DNA of 64,000 nt from Rhizobium lusitanum (GCF_014189535.1 NZ_CP050307.1:2232001-2296000), one strand, 5' to 3'. Shown: positions 17,431 to 25,912, counted from the stretch's first letter. Notes: generated by a model not told the origin, from the sequence alone. Program-made: numbers and translations.

Positions 17431-17747
17431 TTGTTCTTGGCGCGGACAGTATTACGTGTCGCCTGGCACTTTACATACGCAGTCAATGACATTTCGCAGC
17501 CACCCGTGCATGGCTCATAGTCTGCCACCGCCCATTTCATCCGAGTGCATCGGCGTGGTCATTCAATCACGGAGACTCAAACGGCCACGCAAACGCGATC
17601 GCAACGACATGGTCACGAACCATGAATTGGTGGCCAGCCATAGTTCGTCTGGTGCCGGAGGACCCGCCAACTAGGCCAAGATTCCTCATATCGCCCCCAT
17701 CACCTAAGTCACTATAGCGACGTTCAACAATCCTGCGACATCATCCT

Positions 17748-17766
17748 CTGGAATTTTTCCCAGATG
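17748..17766 (+). promoter_or_regulatory. lux-box-like inverted repeat upstream of luxI (copy 2)
   Basis: CTGGAATTTTTCCCAGATG lies 96 bases before ATG 17844. With its flanks it is identical over about 23 bases to the complement of the site at 25249, and over 19 bases to the one at 1452. Position and palindromic form fit activation of luxI by a LuxR-AHL complex, the usual positive feedback loop. Confidence 0.65.
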
Positions 17767-17843
17767 TTTATCCCATCAATAGAACCATAATGAAGCCAAT
17801 GATCGAATGGTTTCAAACAAGTTCCAGAAGATTGGATCAACAC

Positions 17844-18539
17844 ATGATAACTTTCATTAGTCACTCCAATTTGGCGACAACCGCAGAACAGCTTCAATCA
17901 TTCCTTGAACTGCGTTACGATATATTCATCAGAAAGCTTGGGTGGTCCATTCCGTCGGCCAAAAACGGGATAGAGCGAGATGAATACGATACGTCTGGAG
18001 CAATTTACTTGACGATCAGCAATCAGTCCGGCCAAGTCGTGGCGGGCGTGCGGTTGCTGCCGACCTCTGAGCCTTGCATTCTGAATGAGATATTTCCGTC
18101 TTTGGTTCGGGGCACTCTGCCAAGATCGCCCCGCATATTCGAAGTGACTCGGTTCGCCGTCGATCAACGTAAGGAACGTATCAGCGGATGTTCAGATCTT
18201 CGCACATCTCTGCTGTGGGGCATTCAGGCCGCCGCATTGGCGATTGGCGCTGAGAGGCTTGTCTCGGTATCTTACATGCATCTTGAGCCGATGCTATTCA
18301 AAGCCGGTTATTCCTTCAGACGGCTTGGCGAGATGATCGACATCGATGGCACGCCGACCGTTGCGCTTGAGCATGAAGTTTCTGTCGATGTCTTGAACGC
18401 ATGCCATGGCCGCATTCGATCCGACGAAGTTCGAAAAGCGTTGCGATTGCATGGTTGTCCTGCACGCCACGGGGATGTGATGAATATCCCCCGGCCACCG
18501 CTGGTGGCTCGGAACATAGCGTTGCAACTGGCAGACTGA
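17844..18539 (+). CDS. Acyl-homoserine-lactone synthase (LuxI family)
   Basis: The 231-residue protein keeps the LuxI invariant residues: Arg and Phe in ELRYDIFIRKLGW (residues about 23-34, with the Trp), the acidic pair in ERDEYD near 45, Arg in VVAGVRLLPT near 65, and Glu and Arg in FEVTRFAV near 100. LuxI enzymes make N-acyl-homoserine lactones from S-adenosylmethionine and acyl-ACP. ATG 17844 is chosen because the deleted copy at 1550 aligns from there and because LuxI proteins begin close to this point; an in-frame ATG at 17790 would add 18 unconserved residues. It appears to be the only intact synthase in the window. A 9-bp hairpin follows at 18550. Confidence 0.92.
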   Translation: MITFISHSNLATTAEQLQSFLELRYDIFIRKLGWSIPSAKNGIERDEYDTSGAIYLTISNQSGQVVAGVRLLPTSEPCILNEIFPSLVRGTLPRSPRIFEVTRFAVDQRKERISGCSDLRTSLLWGIQAAALAIGAERLVSVSYMHLEPMLFKAGYSFRRLGEMIDIDGTPTVALEHEVSVDVLNACHGRIRSDEVRKALRLHGCPARHGDVMNIPRPPLVARNIALQLAD

Positions 18540-18549
18540 AGCATTTAAA

Positions 18550-18572
18550 GGCCGATCTAGATCAGATCGGCC
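18550..18572 (+). terminator. Hairpin after luxI
   Basis: GGCCGATCT and AGATCGGCC form a perfect nine-base stem around a five-base loop, eleven bases after the luxI stop. There is no T-run behind it, so it could stabilise the message or act as a weak terminator. Confidence 0.45.
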
Positions 18573-18823
18573 AGTTGGCGCCGAGGCTTAACAGAACCAC
18601 CCGACATCAGGCCCCAAAATATATTTCCATGACGTTTTGTCAGGCTCATAGCAGCGAGTAGTGAGCTTGGTGTGATAACTCGCTGACGGTACCTCTCCTT
18701 GTTAAAGGAGCTGATTCATGGATGCCGTCCTACGCCGGCCGAGATATTTTCTATCGGCTGCCGCGTCTTTACCTGTCCGAATTCGACAAAGCTGACATCT
18801 GACCTGATGTTCACTCAGTATAG

Positions 18824-19594
18824 TCATACAAGACTTATCAATCCCATTATTATTCCTTTTACCACAGCGTGCGTTCTGTTCATCGCATGGAGTTTGTTCT
18901 TCGCCATGTCCGTGTAAAAATCGACACTTTTCTGCGAAATATTGAGGATCTGCGCGGTCTCCCAAGCCGTCTTGCCCTTTGCGATCCAGGTCAGCACCTC
19001 AACCTCCCTGGGAGACAGCAGTGCTTTGCGGCGAGACGCACCCTCCTTCATCGATAGCCCCAAAAGAACTTTCCGCGCCTTCTGATGGAAACATTGGGCG
19101 AGGATATGAACTGTAGGCAGGGATGCCGAAAAATTCTTGGCATCAGGCAATCCCTGATCTGGGACTACACTGATAGCCACGGACTCTCCGAGTTCGGTTA
19201 GGATTGGGAAAGTCAAGCCGCCGGCGAGGCCGGCATCCAGTGCTTCCCCCAATAGCTTGCTTTGCTTTCTCGTCAGGTCTTCTAATCCGACTATATCGCT
19301 CCATTGAATGATTCCTCGGATTGATGAAACTCGATTGAGGACCGGATCAACCTGTTCGTATTTTTCTCGAAAGTAATGGAAGCGCCATTTTTGAGGGTAG
19401 TTCGATATGATGAAGCGTTGCGGATTAGGCTCCAAATGATTGGGGGATACGACTGGACTTATCCGATGCATATTGTAGGCAAAGAATCGGACACCAAACG
19501 TTGATAACCACCTTCCAAACATTTCCTCCAGGGTGGCTTCGTCATTGCAAACATCTAGATCTTCGACAAACGACTGAACGACACCATCCATCAT
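18824..19594 (-). CDS. Second LuxR-family regulator (convergent to luxI)
   Basis: The 256-residue protein has an autoinducer-binding-type domain, with WRFHYFREKYEQVDPVLNRV giving the Tyr, Asp and Pro of the ligand pocket and GLAGGLTFPILTELGESVA the far side of it, and a C-terminal HTH from about 190: LSPREVEVLTWIAKGKTAWE and TAQILNISQKSVDFYTDMAK. Trp is replaced by Phe at one usual ligand position (HYFREKY), so ligand preference may differ. It faces luxI tail to tail and could be a second receptor for the same signal or a modulator (inference). The message starts at 19594 or 19591 (tandem ATG). Confidence 0.87.
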   Translation of the reverse strand: MMDGVVQSFVEDLDVCNDEATLEEMFGRWLSTFGVRFFAYNMHRISPVVSPNHLEPNPQRFIISNYPQKWRFHYFREKYEQVDPVLNRVSSIRGIIQWSDIVGLEDLTRKQSKLLGEALDAGLAGGLTFPILTELGESVAISVVPDQGLPDAKNFSASLPTVHILAQCFHQKARKVLLGLSMKEGASRRKALLSPREVEVLTWIAKGKTAWETAQILNISQKSVDFYTDMAKNKLHAMNRTHAVVKGIIMGLISLV

Positions 19595-20543
19595 AATAGT
19601 CTCGCTCCATTTTGATTGGTTATGTTGAGATCTGCGCTTGAATGCACGTCTAGCGGTGCACTTTTGGGCACTTGAAGACTAATCGCCTCGCAACTTGCGG
19701 GCTGCGGCTTTGAAATTTGGGAGGATGCCGCCACTTCGTACGGCCGGCAATCCGCCGCGCTATAGAAGGCTCCTTGGTCCATATTGCTGGAGATGCAAAC
19801 CAATCCTTGGATTACCGGCTTATGCGTTTGATGATGACCTGATCGGCAGATCGGCATTTTTTCGCTGCGAGCCATTTTCCCTTGACCATGTAGTATTGCG
19901 GTGAATTCAACCACTAATTAAGATTAGAAAAGGATATGCAATCGAGAATTACAATCCTTTTTTCAGAATAAATTCAATAAAAAGAATAGGTCAAAACCTC
20001 ATCCAGTCAATGAGAATATAATAATCTAAATATGTAATATACATTCAAAGTTTAACTTATGTTTGTATAGTTACTGGAAATACATATAAATTCCCGATCT
20101 TTCGTGGATGCCGGTTAATCAGATCGCGCAACATTGTGACTGTCGTAATTAGTAGGCTTAATGGCAATGTTATCGAGGAAGCCGATAGCGGTCTGCGACG
20201 CGTTCGAGTTTACCGCCGTCGTGATGTTGATGCTGTGCTCTGTCGGAAGTCTGTCATTGCAAACCATGACAAAACCCAGCCTCCCACGCGAGGACACGAG
20301 TTGCAGCCCAATCTGATAGCGCCTTCGTTGATATGATCCGATTGCGATTTCATCGATGAAGTTTCCTGCTTCTTCGAGAGTAATTCACAATGCTGCAATT
20401 CGGCGCTGGCGTATTACAGCTCACAACAATTCAATGATTATTCCATCCGGCAGATGCACAAAACCGCAATACTGATCGGCGCCCCCTCCAAGGCGAAAAG
20501 ACCAAAGGCTGGGTCACCTCTCCATCCAAACAACATCAGGCCA
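19595..20543. other. Long intergenic stretch, AT-rich centre
   Basis: About 950 bases between the minus-strand luxR and the acyltransferase stop hold no gene I can support. From 19920 to 20100 the DNA is strongly AT-rich, fitting the luxR promoter region or an old insertion junction. Frames at 19591-19914 and 20115-20398 on the minus strand lack recognisable motifs. No lux-box-like motif was seen. Confidence 0.4.
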
Positions 20544-22520
20544 TCAGTCCACAATCCAACTGGCCCAATCATACTTAATGGCCAGCAGCGCTCCTCCTTC
20601 GGCCGTAAGGTGCATGTTGTCGATGTAGAGGGGATGCTTGCCCATGCTAGTGCGGCACATCCCTGACTGGCAAAGAGGGGCTGCGATATCGGCCAGCTTG
20701 ACGTCGGGCCAATGGGCCGCCGCTGCCATCAAGGCAAGGACATTTCCCTGGCGTTCGCGTCGATCTGCCTCGGTGATCTCGCAGCTTGCATATCGACCCA
20801 AGGTAAGGTTGCCGTAAGCGCGCCGTTCCAGACAAACGCCGACATCGAAGGCTGCGGAGGCGGGCGGGGCGACGATGACGACGCGCCGTCCCAGTTTCCT
20901 GACCGCGTCGACCGTGTTTCTGAGACCCTGCTGACCTATCAAGACCGAGGCGGGAGTGACGGTGTTGCCGCCGGGAGAGCTGTTGAGTACGTCGCCGAGG
21001 CTTGGGTTCACGAAACGCTCGAACGAACTTGCGAGCACGACGGTTTTGATGTTGGGATTTTGCGCTAGGGAGGCGAGCACATCCGCATTGAAGCTCAAGC
21101 AACCCTCCGCCCATTGTCGGGTCAAGCGCAGTTTGTTGACGGGAGCCATACCCAAAAGCGGTCCGCAGCTCAGCTTGGTCGCCTGCCGAATGCCTTGCGC
21201 AGATACGCTGGCGAGCGCCGCCACGATATCCATTGCTTTCGAATCGCCCCAGACAAGTACCGTTGGATCCTTGGCGCTATCGCATCCCGCGACCGGCGCA
21301 TAGCCACTACCATCGAGCACGCATTGCGACGCCAGGCCGTCATTATCGGCGCGCGCCAACACGCGTGCGTCGAGCTGGGCCACCCAGCGCCATGCCTGGG
21401 GTGCCATGAACAGCAGGCCCGACATCATGAGGGTTGTTGCAAGCCGGGCCGGGGTAAAGCGGAGGCGACTGTGACGCACGGGCTGCTCGATGAGATAATA
21501 CATAATCGCGGCCGCAAGCAGGGAGCCCAGCGCGACGGCCAGCCCGATCCATCCCGGCGTGTCGTCCAAGTAGACTGCATTCATCAGCGCCATTGGCGGC
21601 CAATGCAGCAGATACCAGGAATAGGAGATGTTACCCATCCATGCGAGGGGTTGCAGACAGCGCTGGATCAAGGGGAGGCTGAAGCCAGGATGGTTGCGGA
21701 TAAGGACAAACGCGGTAGCGATACAGACGGCCACGGTCAGATCGCCGGGAGATTGTGCATAGAACGGCACCCCGAGCATGACGGCCAGCGCGGGCCAGAA
21801 CAACGCGGACATCCGTTTGTTGCCGGTAACGGCGAATGAGGCGAGTGAGCCGATAGCGAGCTCCCAGGCGCGAAATTCAATGCGATAGAATGTATCGTCC
21901 GGCAGATTGTCGCGATACGCCAGCCACGCGCCCAAACTCGCGATCGCGATCAGTAGCAGCGCACCCAGGCGCGCACGTTTTGGCAGGAGCCAGAGCAAGA
22001 GCGGTATTCCGAGATAGAACTGCTCCTCGATGGCAAGGGACCACGCATGCAGGAGCGGCTTGAGTTCGGCAGGGCCGTCGAAATAACCTGTCTGACGCAG
22101 CAGCGCGAGATTGCCGGTGAAGGTCACGGCGCCTTGCGCAGTCTTGCTGAAGTCGATGAAATCCTGGCTCGACAGCAGCCACATCGAAGCCAGGGTCGTC
22201 AACGCCAGGGTCGCGTAAAGGGCCGGCAGCAGACGCTTGGCGCGGCGTGTGTAGAAGGCACGGAAGCTAAACGTGCCGGCATCCAACTCGCGCACGACAA
22301 TGCCTGTTATGAGAAAGCCAGAAATGACGAAGAAGATATCGACACCGAGAAATCCACCCTTCGGGCCGAAGCCGCAGTGATATGCGACGATCAGTAAAAC
22401 CGATATGCCGCGCAGCAGCTGGATGTCGAAGCGCGGAACCTTGTGCTCGGTCGGCCGAGTGACGAAATCCCCGGATACGGCGTAGGTCTTTCCCGTGATC
22501 CCTGAGAGTTCATTCATCAT
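20544..22520 (-). CDS. OafA-type membrane acyltransferase with SGNH domain
   Basis: The 658-residue protein has an N-terminal acyltransferase-3 domain of about ten membrane segments: FDIQLLRGISVLLIVAYHCG with the catalytic His near residue 43, GGFLGVDIFFVISGFLIT, RRAKRLLPAL and HAWSLAIEEQFYL. From about residue 400 follows a periplasmic SGNH domain with VLVWGDSKAMD (nucleophile Ser) and YIDNMHLTAEGG (Asp/His). OafA-like proteins move acyl groups across the membrane to O-antigen, exopolysaccharide, Nod factors or antibiotics. It overlaps the ATP-grasp gene upstream by 11 bases, with AGGGGG as ribosome site inside that gene, so the two are coupled. Its acceptor may be the product of this operon (inference). 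Confidence 0.88.
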   Translation of the reverse strand: MMNELSGITGKTYAVSGDFVTRPTEHKVPRFDIQLLRGISVLLIVAYHCGFGPKGGFLGVDIFFVISGFLITGIVVRELDAGTFSFRAFYTRRAKRLLPALYATLALTTLASMWLLSSQDFIDFSKTAQGAVTFTGNLALLRQTGYFDGPAELKPLLHAWSLAIEEQFYLGIPLLLWLLPKRARLGALLLIAIASLGAWLAYRDNLPDDTFYRIEFRAWELAIGSLASFAVTGNKRMSALFWPALAVMLGVPFYAQSPGDLTVAVCIATAFVLIRNHPGFSLPLIQRCLQPLAWMGNISYSWYLLHWPPMALMNAVYLDDTPGWIGLAVALGSLLAAAIMYYLIEQPVRHSRLRFTPARLATTLMMSGLLFMAPQAWRWVAQLDARVLARADNDGLASQCVLDGSGYAPVAGCDSAKDPTVLVWGDSKAMDIVAALASVSAQGIRQATKLSCGPLLGMAPVNKLRLTRQWAEGCLSFNADVLASLAQNPNIKTVVLASSFERFVNPSLGDVLNSSPGGNTVTPASVLIGQQGLRNTVDAVRKLGRRVVIVAPPASAAFDVGVCLERRAYGNLTLGRYASCEITEADRRERQGNVLALMAAAAHWPDVKLADIAAPLCQSGMCRTSMGKHPLYIDNMHLTAEGGALLAIKYDWASWIVD

Positions 22521-23829
22521 CGTTCCCCCTGCGGCAGGCGGAGTCCGAAACTTGTTTCAACAGCTTGTTGTATTCGTCGTCGCTCACGCTCAAGACCCAT
22601 GCTGCCTTGCCCCCCGACGCCAGGTTGACCACACGGGACCTGGCATTGCATCTAAGGAGGAAGCCTGAATAGCGACCATCGATATGGTATAGCCCCAACA
22701 CTGCATTCTGCTGCACCGATTGCGTCCAATGTGTCTGGGGGAACGCCGGCGCGAGCGTATATACGAACTCCTGCGCGATCCATTCGTCGAGTTTGTTCTC
22801 CAGCACGGCTCGCAACTCGGCTTGGGAATGCTCGCTACCGATCAGAACATCCTTTCCTTCGCCCGAATTCGACAACTTGAAGATCAGCCTGTCCTTATCG
22901 GAAAGCAGGGCATCAAGGTTGCTGGCGTCGATCCGGTGGCTCTCCGGAATGAACGTCTTGATGGCGGCAATTTCTTCGGCGCTCAGGAGTTTGTGGTAAT
23001 TCGGGTCGCACAGAAGCGCGAGCCATATCTTGCTATGCAGAATGTAGGGCTCGAACATGCTCAGCAGCACCGCGCCAGAGCTGACGATCCTATCGAACAA
23101 GTGCCACTCGTCCTCGACCAGTTCCTTCTCGAGAAACAGTCTGAAGACAAGTGTCTTGCGGCCCTCGCTCCGGGTCAGCCATTCCTCAGGGTATTGACTG
23201 TTCTTGATGAGATGTACGTCGTAGCCACGACACGCAGATTCGAGATGTCGTCTCATCTCGTCATAAACGAGCGGAGTTTCCGTCTGATATGAATCCAAAT
23301 CGAGAAGAACGATTCTCTGACATCCGTCCGCCGCGCACCGTTTGCTGATCAAGCTGGCGAGGTCGTCATATGTTGACCGGCCACCCTTCAAGCTGCTCGC
23401 CGTGGCACCGAATTCACGAAGCACGGGTTCGCAATACTGATGCATTTGGTGCCCATCGACGGGGGGGCCTATGTTAAGCTCGCAAAATTTGTATTCTCCC
23501 GATGTCGTCGGGACGATATCCACGCGGCCGATGGCGTCCGTGTTCGCGTCGAGCTTGTTCCAGTCGATAAAACGCCACGCCTTTGGCGGTACGTGGAAAA
23601 GCTTCAGTATTTCTTCCTGTGAGTGCCGCTTTCGCAGCGACCGGAGGATTTTTTGCTGAGCGCTCAAAACTAAGCGAAAGCCAGCCTCAAGCTTGATGAA
23701 GTCCTCTTCCGGAAAAAGTACTACGGGGATCGGAAGTATCTCCTTCAGAGGAGCGAACGACGCCAGACGTTCGCCCAGCGTTTCCCGTAGTGATTGGTGA
23801 AAAGTTTGCGTCATTGTCACGAATCTCAT
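22510..23829 (-). CDS. ATP-grasp ligase (glutathionylspermidine-synthase-like order)
   Basis: The 439-residue protein shows an ATP-grasp layout: YKFCELNIGPPVDGHQMHQY near residue 115 (substrate/metal side), LIFKLSNSGEGKDVLIGS near 325 (ATP-binding Lys and Gly loop), WIAQEFVYT near 360, and GLYHIDGRYSGFLLRCNARS near 395 followed by VVNLASGGKA, the Arg/Asn metal site of the fold. Such enzymes form amide or ester bonds by activating a carboxylate with ATP. The exact family is not recognised. ATG 23829 has AGGTGAG nine bases upstream. It lies downstream of two repeat proteins and is coupled to an acyltransferase, so those proteins are candidate substrates (inference). Confidence 0.75.
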   Translation of the reverse strand: MRFVTMTQTFHQSLRETLGERLASFAPLKEILPIPVVLFPEEDFIKLEAGFRLVLSAQQKILRSLRKRHSQEEILKLFHVPPKAWRFIDWNKLDANTDAIGRVDIVPTTSGEYKFCELNIGPPVDGHQMHQYCEPVLREFGATASSLKGGRSTYDDLASLISKRCAADGCQRIVLLDLDSYQTETPLVYDEMRRHLESACRGYDVHLIKNSQYPEEWLTRSEGRKTLVFRLFLEKELVEDEWHLFDRIVSSGAVLLSMFEPYILHSKIWLALLCDPNYHKLLSAEEIAAIKTFIPESHRIDASNLDALLSDKDRLIFKLSNSGEGKDVLIGSEHSQAELRAVLENKLDEWIAQEFVYTLAPAFPQTHWTQSVQQNAVLGLYHIDGRYSGFLLRCNARSRVVNLASGGKAAWVLSVSDDEYNKLLKQVSDSACRRGNDDE

Positions 23830-23835
23830 AGCATC

Positions 23836-24045
23836 TCACCTGTTCCGGTTTGCAATCTGACCCATTCTGCGGATCGATATTCGCAGCTTTGCATCGGTCC
23901 GCCGCGCTGCAGGCGCAAAGCTCCCGGCCCGATAGTTCTGATATTCTCTGGTAAGACCTTCATTATCCGCTGAAACCTGAAGATCGTCGGGTGTCCGTGG
24001 GGCACATCCGCCCTCTCCTGGGAAAGCCTCGAGTTCGAGGACCAT
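23836..24045 (-). CDS. Possible small protein before the ATP-grasp gene
   Basis: A frame of 69 codons from ATG 24045 (MVLELEAFPGEGG...) ends six bases before the ATP-grasp start. An in-frame ATG at 24084 would extend it. It has a Gly/Pro/acidic first half and a basic second half (SIRRMGQIANRNR) and matches nothing I know. It may be a genuine small gene in the operon, or the decayed 3' part of a longer one whose 5' part is the open frame at 24071-24187 in another phase. Confidence 0.3.
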   Translation of the reverse strand: MVLELEAFPGEGGCAPRTPDDLQVSADNEGLTREYQNYRAGSFAPAARRTDAKLRISIRRMGQIANRNR

Positions 24046-24070
24046 CTTGCGGATCGTCACGCGTCGACCG

Positions 24071-24187
24071 TTACGGTGTTGCAATCGTCAACAGGGCCGT
24101 CGAACGACGCCGCAGCGCCTCGATTTGCGGAAGCCTGAAGATGCTCGGCGTGGCAGCCGTGTTCTCCACGGCCGCGTGCTCCATCAT
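24071..24187 (-). CDS. Possible 38-residue peptide
   Basis: A short frame opens at tandem ATGs (24187 and 24184) and encodes MMEHAAVENTAATPSIFRLP followed by a basic tail ending at 24071. It lies between the second repeat protein and the ATP-grasp gene, on their strand. Its size and acidic-to-basic layout would suit a precursor peptide, but no homolog is recognised and the start has no clear ribosome site. Confidence 0.25.
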   Translation of the reverse strand: MMEHAAVENTAATPSIFRLPQIEALRRRSTALLTIATP

Positions 24188-24347
24188 CTGTTAAACGCCG
24201 CGCGGCGCGCCGAGGCCGGTAAGCTCGAAGCAACCGAGCGCGTGTCTGTGCCCGCCAGATAGAGATGCACTCGCATCACAGCGTCATGCTCCTGCATAAA
24301 GACTGCTTTGCTTTGACAGCCCAACCCTCTCGGGTTTCGTCACAGCA

Positions 24348-24653
24348 CTACGAATTCTTATGGTTGTTCTTCACCTGTCTCGAAATCTCGTTCAGCAAGC
24401 GCGTGGCTAGACTGACCTGTACTTCGATCTCCTGGTCCGTCATGGGCGGCGACACTTTGAGCCCGCTCGTTCCGCCCAACAAGTGCGCAACCATCAGGCG
24501 TGCCGCACTGCCTGATACCTGCTTTTTAAGCTCGACGCATATCCGCGTGACCTCTTTGACAGCAGTGTCTATCTCGCTATCCGTTTTGGAATCGGAGAAG
24601 TTGAATCCACTGACTCCGCCCAGGAGATGTGAAGTAATCAAGAAATCTTTCAT
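24348..24653 (-). CDS. Two-repeat HLLGG protein B (101 residues)
   Basis: The protein is two copies of a ~45-residue unit. Unit 1 has SHLLGGVSGFNF (residues 8-19), then TDSEIDTAVKEVTRICVELK; unit 2 has AHLLGGTSGLKV (56-67), then MTDQEIEVQVSLATRLLNEI and RQV. It is the paralog of the protein at 24667-24975, starting 13 bases after that stop. Each unit has a fixed HLLGG head, a short variable turn, and an amphipathic acidic helix ending in KQV/RQV. There is no signal peptide or membrane segment. ATG 24653 is used because homology with the paralog starts there; the open frame extends upstream in another gene's phase. Function unknown; candidate substrate of the ATP-grasp enzyme (inference). Confidence 0.75.
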   Translation of the reverse strand: MKDFLITSHLLGGVSGFNFSDSKTDSEIDTAVKEVTRICVELKKQVSGSAARLMVAHLLGGTSGLKVSPPMTDQEIEVQVSLATRLLNEISRQVKNNHKNS

Positions 24654-24666
24654 CGGGAAAGCCCTT

Positions 24667-24975
24667 TTAAACCGCTTGCTTGTCCAACTCGTTGAGCACG
24701 CGCACAGCCAAACCGACGGTGCGTTCGATCTCTTCGTCGCTAAGGCTCGGTGACAAATCGAGCCCTTTTGCGCCGCCAAGCAGGTGTGCAACCACGAGGC
24801 ATTCGGACTCTGCGACAGTCTCGGCAACTTGCTTCTCAATCTCGGTCGCAATGCGCATGGCCACATGAACCATGGTCTCAAGGTCCTGGTCGGTCATGTC
24901 CGGTTTGAGGTTGATCCCGGTATCTCCGCCCAGGAGGTGTGATGCGATTAGAGATTTCAGTGGATGTTCGGTCAT
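24667..24975 (-). CDS. Two-repeat HLLGG protein A (102 residues)
   Basis: First gene of the minus-strand operon. Unit 1 has SHLLGGDTGINL (residues 12-23), then MTDQDLETMVHVAMRIATEI and EKQV; unit 2 has AHLLGGAKGLDL (63-74), then LSDEEIERTVGLAVRVLNEL and DKQA. Spacing between the two HLLGG heads is 51 residues (48 in the paralog). The four units in the two proteins are clearly one family by duplication and then gene duplication. The lux-box-like site at 25249, in the orientation seen at luxI, lies 274 bases upstream of ATG 24975 and suggests quorum-sensing control. I do not recognise the family. Confidence 0.77.
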   Translation of the reverse strand: MTEHPLKSLIASHLLGGDTGINLKPDMTDQDLETMVHVAMRIATEIEKQVAETVAESECLVVAHLLGGAKGLDLSPSLSDEEIERTVGLAVRVLNELDKQAV

Positions 24976-25433
24976 TGCGCAGCCTTTCTCTTCAAATTAG
25001 GTTTTCGTGACACAAAATCGTTTTTTCTGTCGTAGGTAATCCGCTCGTGGGCAACGTACGAGCCCGACTTGAACCACGAGCAACGTCAACTCGAGACCAT
25101 CACACCAAGATGAGCTGTCCGCTTCTTGCAACTCGGTCATACCGACAAGCGGTTTCCGCCTGTAAGTATCAAATGGAATGTCGCGCGGCGTTGAGTGGCC
25201 TCGTTCAGTCGTTGGCTTCTTTGTAATTCACTCGGTCAAGCGGAACATCTGGGAAAAATTCCAGAGGATGCGTCATGGCGGCCATGTCGGGGAACCCGGA
25301 GCTTGCGCGGGTGATCAAGGGGATCAGCACACGCATCCATTTTGTCCGACAGATTGATCTGAACTCTTCAAACTGGACCGTTTTTGGTTAGAGTTTTCCG
25401 GTGCATTTTCCTGGCCGGGAAGGACGGAAGACG
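24976..25433. other. Upstream region of the HLLGG operon
   Basis: This stretch holds the likely promoter of the minus-strand operon and the lux-box-like site at 25249. An open frame of 38 codons on the + strand (25275-25391) has no recognised motif. The right end, from about 25370, looks like the left edge of an IS3-family remnant. Confidence 0.4.
25246..25264 (-). promoter_or_regulatory. lux-box-like inverted repeat upstream of the HLLGG operon (copy 3)
   Basis: On the + strand it reads CATCTGGGAAAAATTCCAG, the exact complement of the site in front of luxI; about 23 bases including flanks are identical. Its orientation relative to the leftward operon starting at 24975 is the same as that of the luxI copy relative to luxI. 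Confidence 0.6.
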
Positions 25434-25740
25434 ATGAAGGCATCGCAGTTTTCGGACGCGCCGAAGGCGTTCATTCTGAAGCAAGGTGATGAAGGTGTGT
25501 CTGTTGCGGAGATCTGCCGCATGGCGGGAATCCCTTGGCCGACAGGCGAATGCGAAGCAATCGCCGCTAGGCAGCCAGGCGACCTACTTCAATTGGAAGA
25601 AAAAGTATGCCGGCATGTTGCCGCCGGAGATGAAGAAGCTGAAGCAGCTCGAGGACGAGAACGCTCGGCTGAAACGGATCGTCGCAGATCTGACGCTGGA
25701 TCGCGAGATGCTGCAGGACGTCATCCGGCGAAAGCTCTAA
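25434..25740 (+). pseudogene. IS3-family transposase OrfA, frameshifted remnant
   Basis: The start MKASQFSDAPKAFILKQGDE and VSVAEICRMAGI, and after a break QATYFNWKKKYAGMLPPEMK and RLKRIVADLTLDREMLQDVI, make up a complete IS3 OrfA (HTH plus leucine zipper). Between them, at about 25533-25572, roughly 40 extra bases break the frame: the first part is in the phase of 25434, the second in the phase of 25486. OrfB, the DDE catalytic subunit, is missing downstream. The element is dead. Confidence 0.8.
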
Positions 25741-25912
25741 GGCCTGCTCGGTTAACGTTACAGTACCCATGTGGCTTATGCGGGTGAAGGGTGTGTTGGG
25801 CGGCGCTTCACCGGCGTGGCCACACGAGGCTTATTCGAGTTCAGCGCTCCATTTGCCGGTCGAATCGAGGGCGAACCTGCTAAAAGTGGAAACGGGCCAC
25901 GAGGCCCTTTGA

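Noticed and set aside
21114..21839. Long + strand frame opposite the acyltransferase
   Set aside because: It is the antisense of the OafA-type gene, rich in Arg/His with no fold, as expected from a GC-rich shadow.
24348..24975. The four HLLGG repeats as a CRISPR-like or DNA-level tandem repeat
   Set aside because: Similarity is at protein level with many silent differences and variable spacing; there are no exact DNA repeats.
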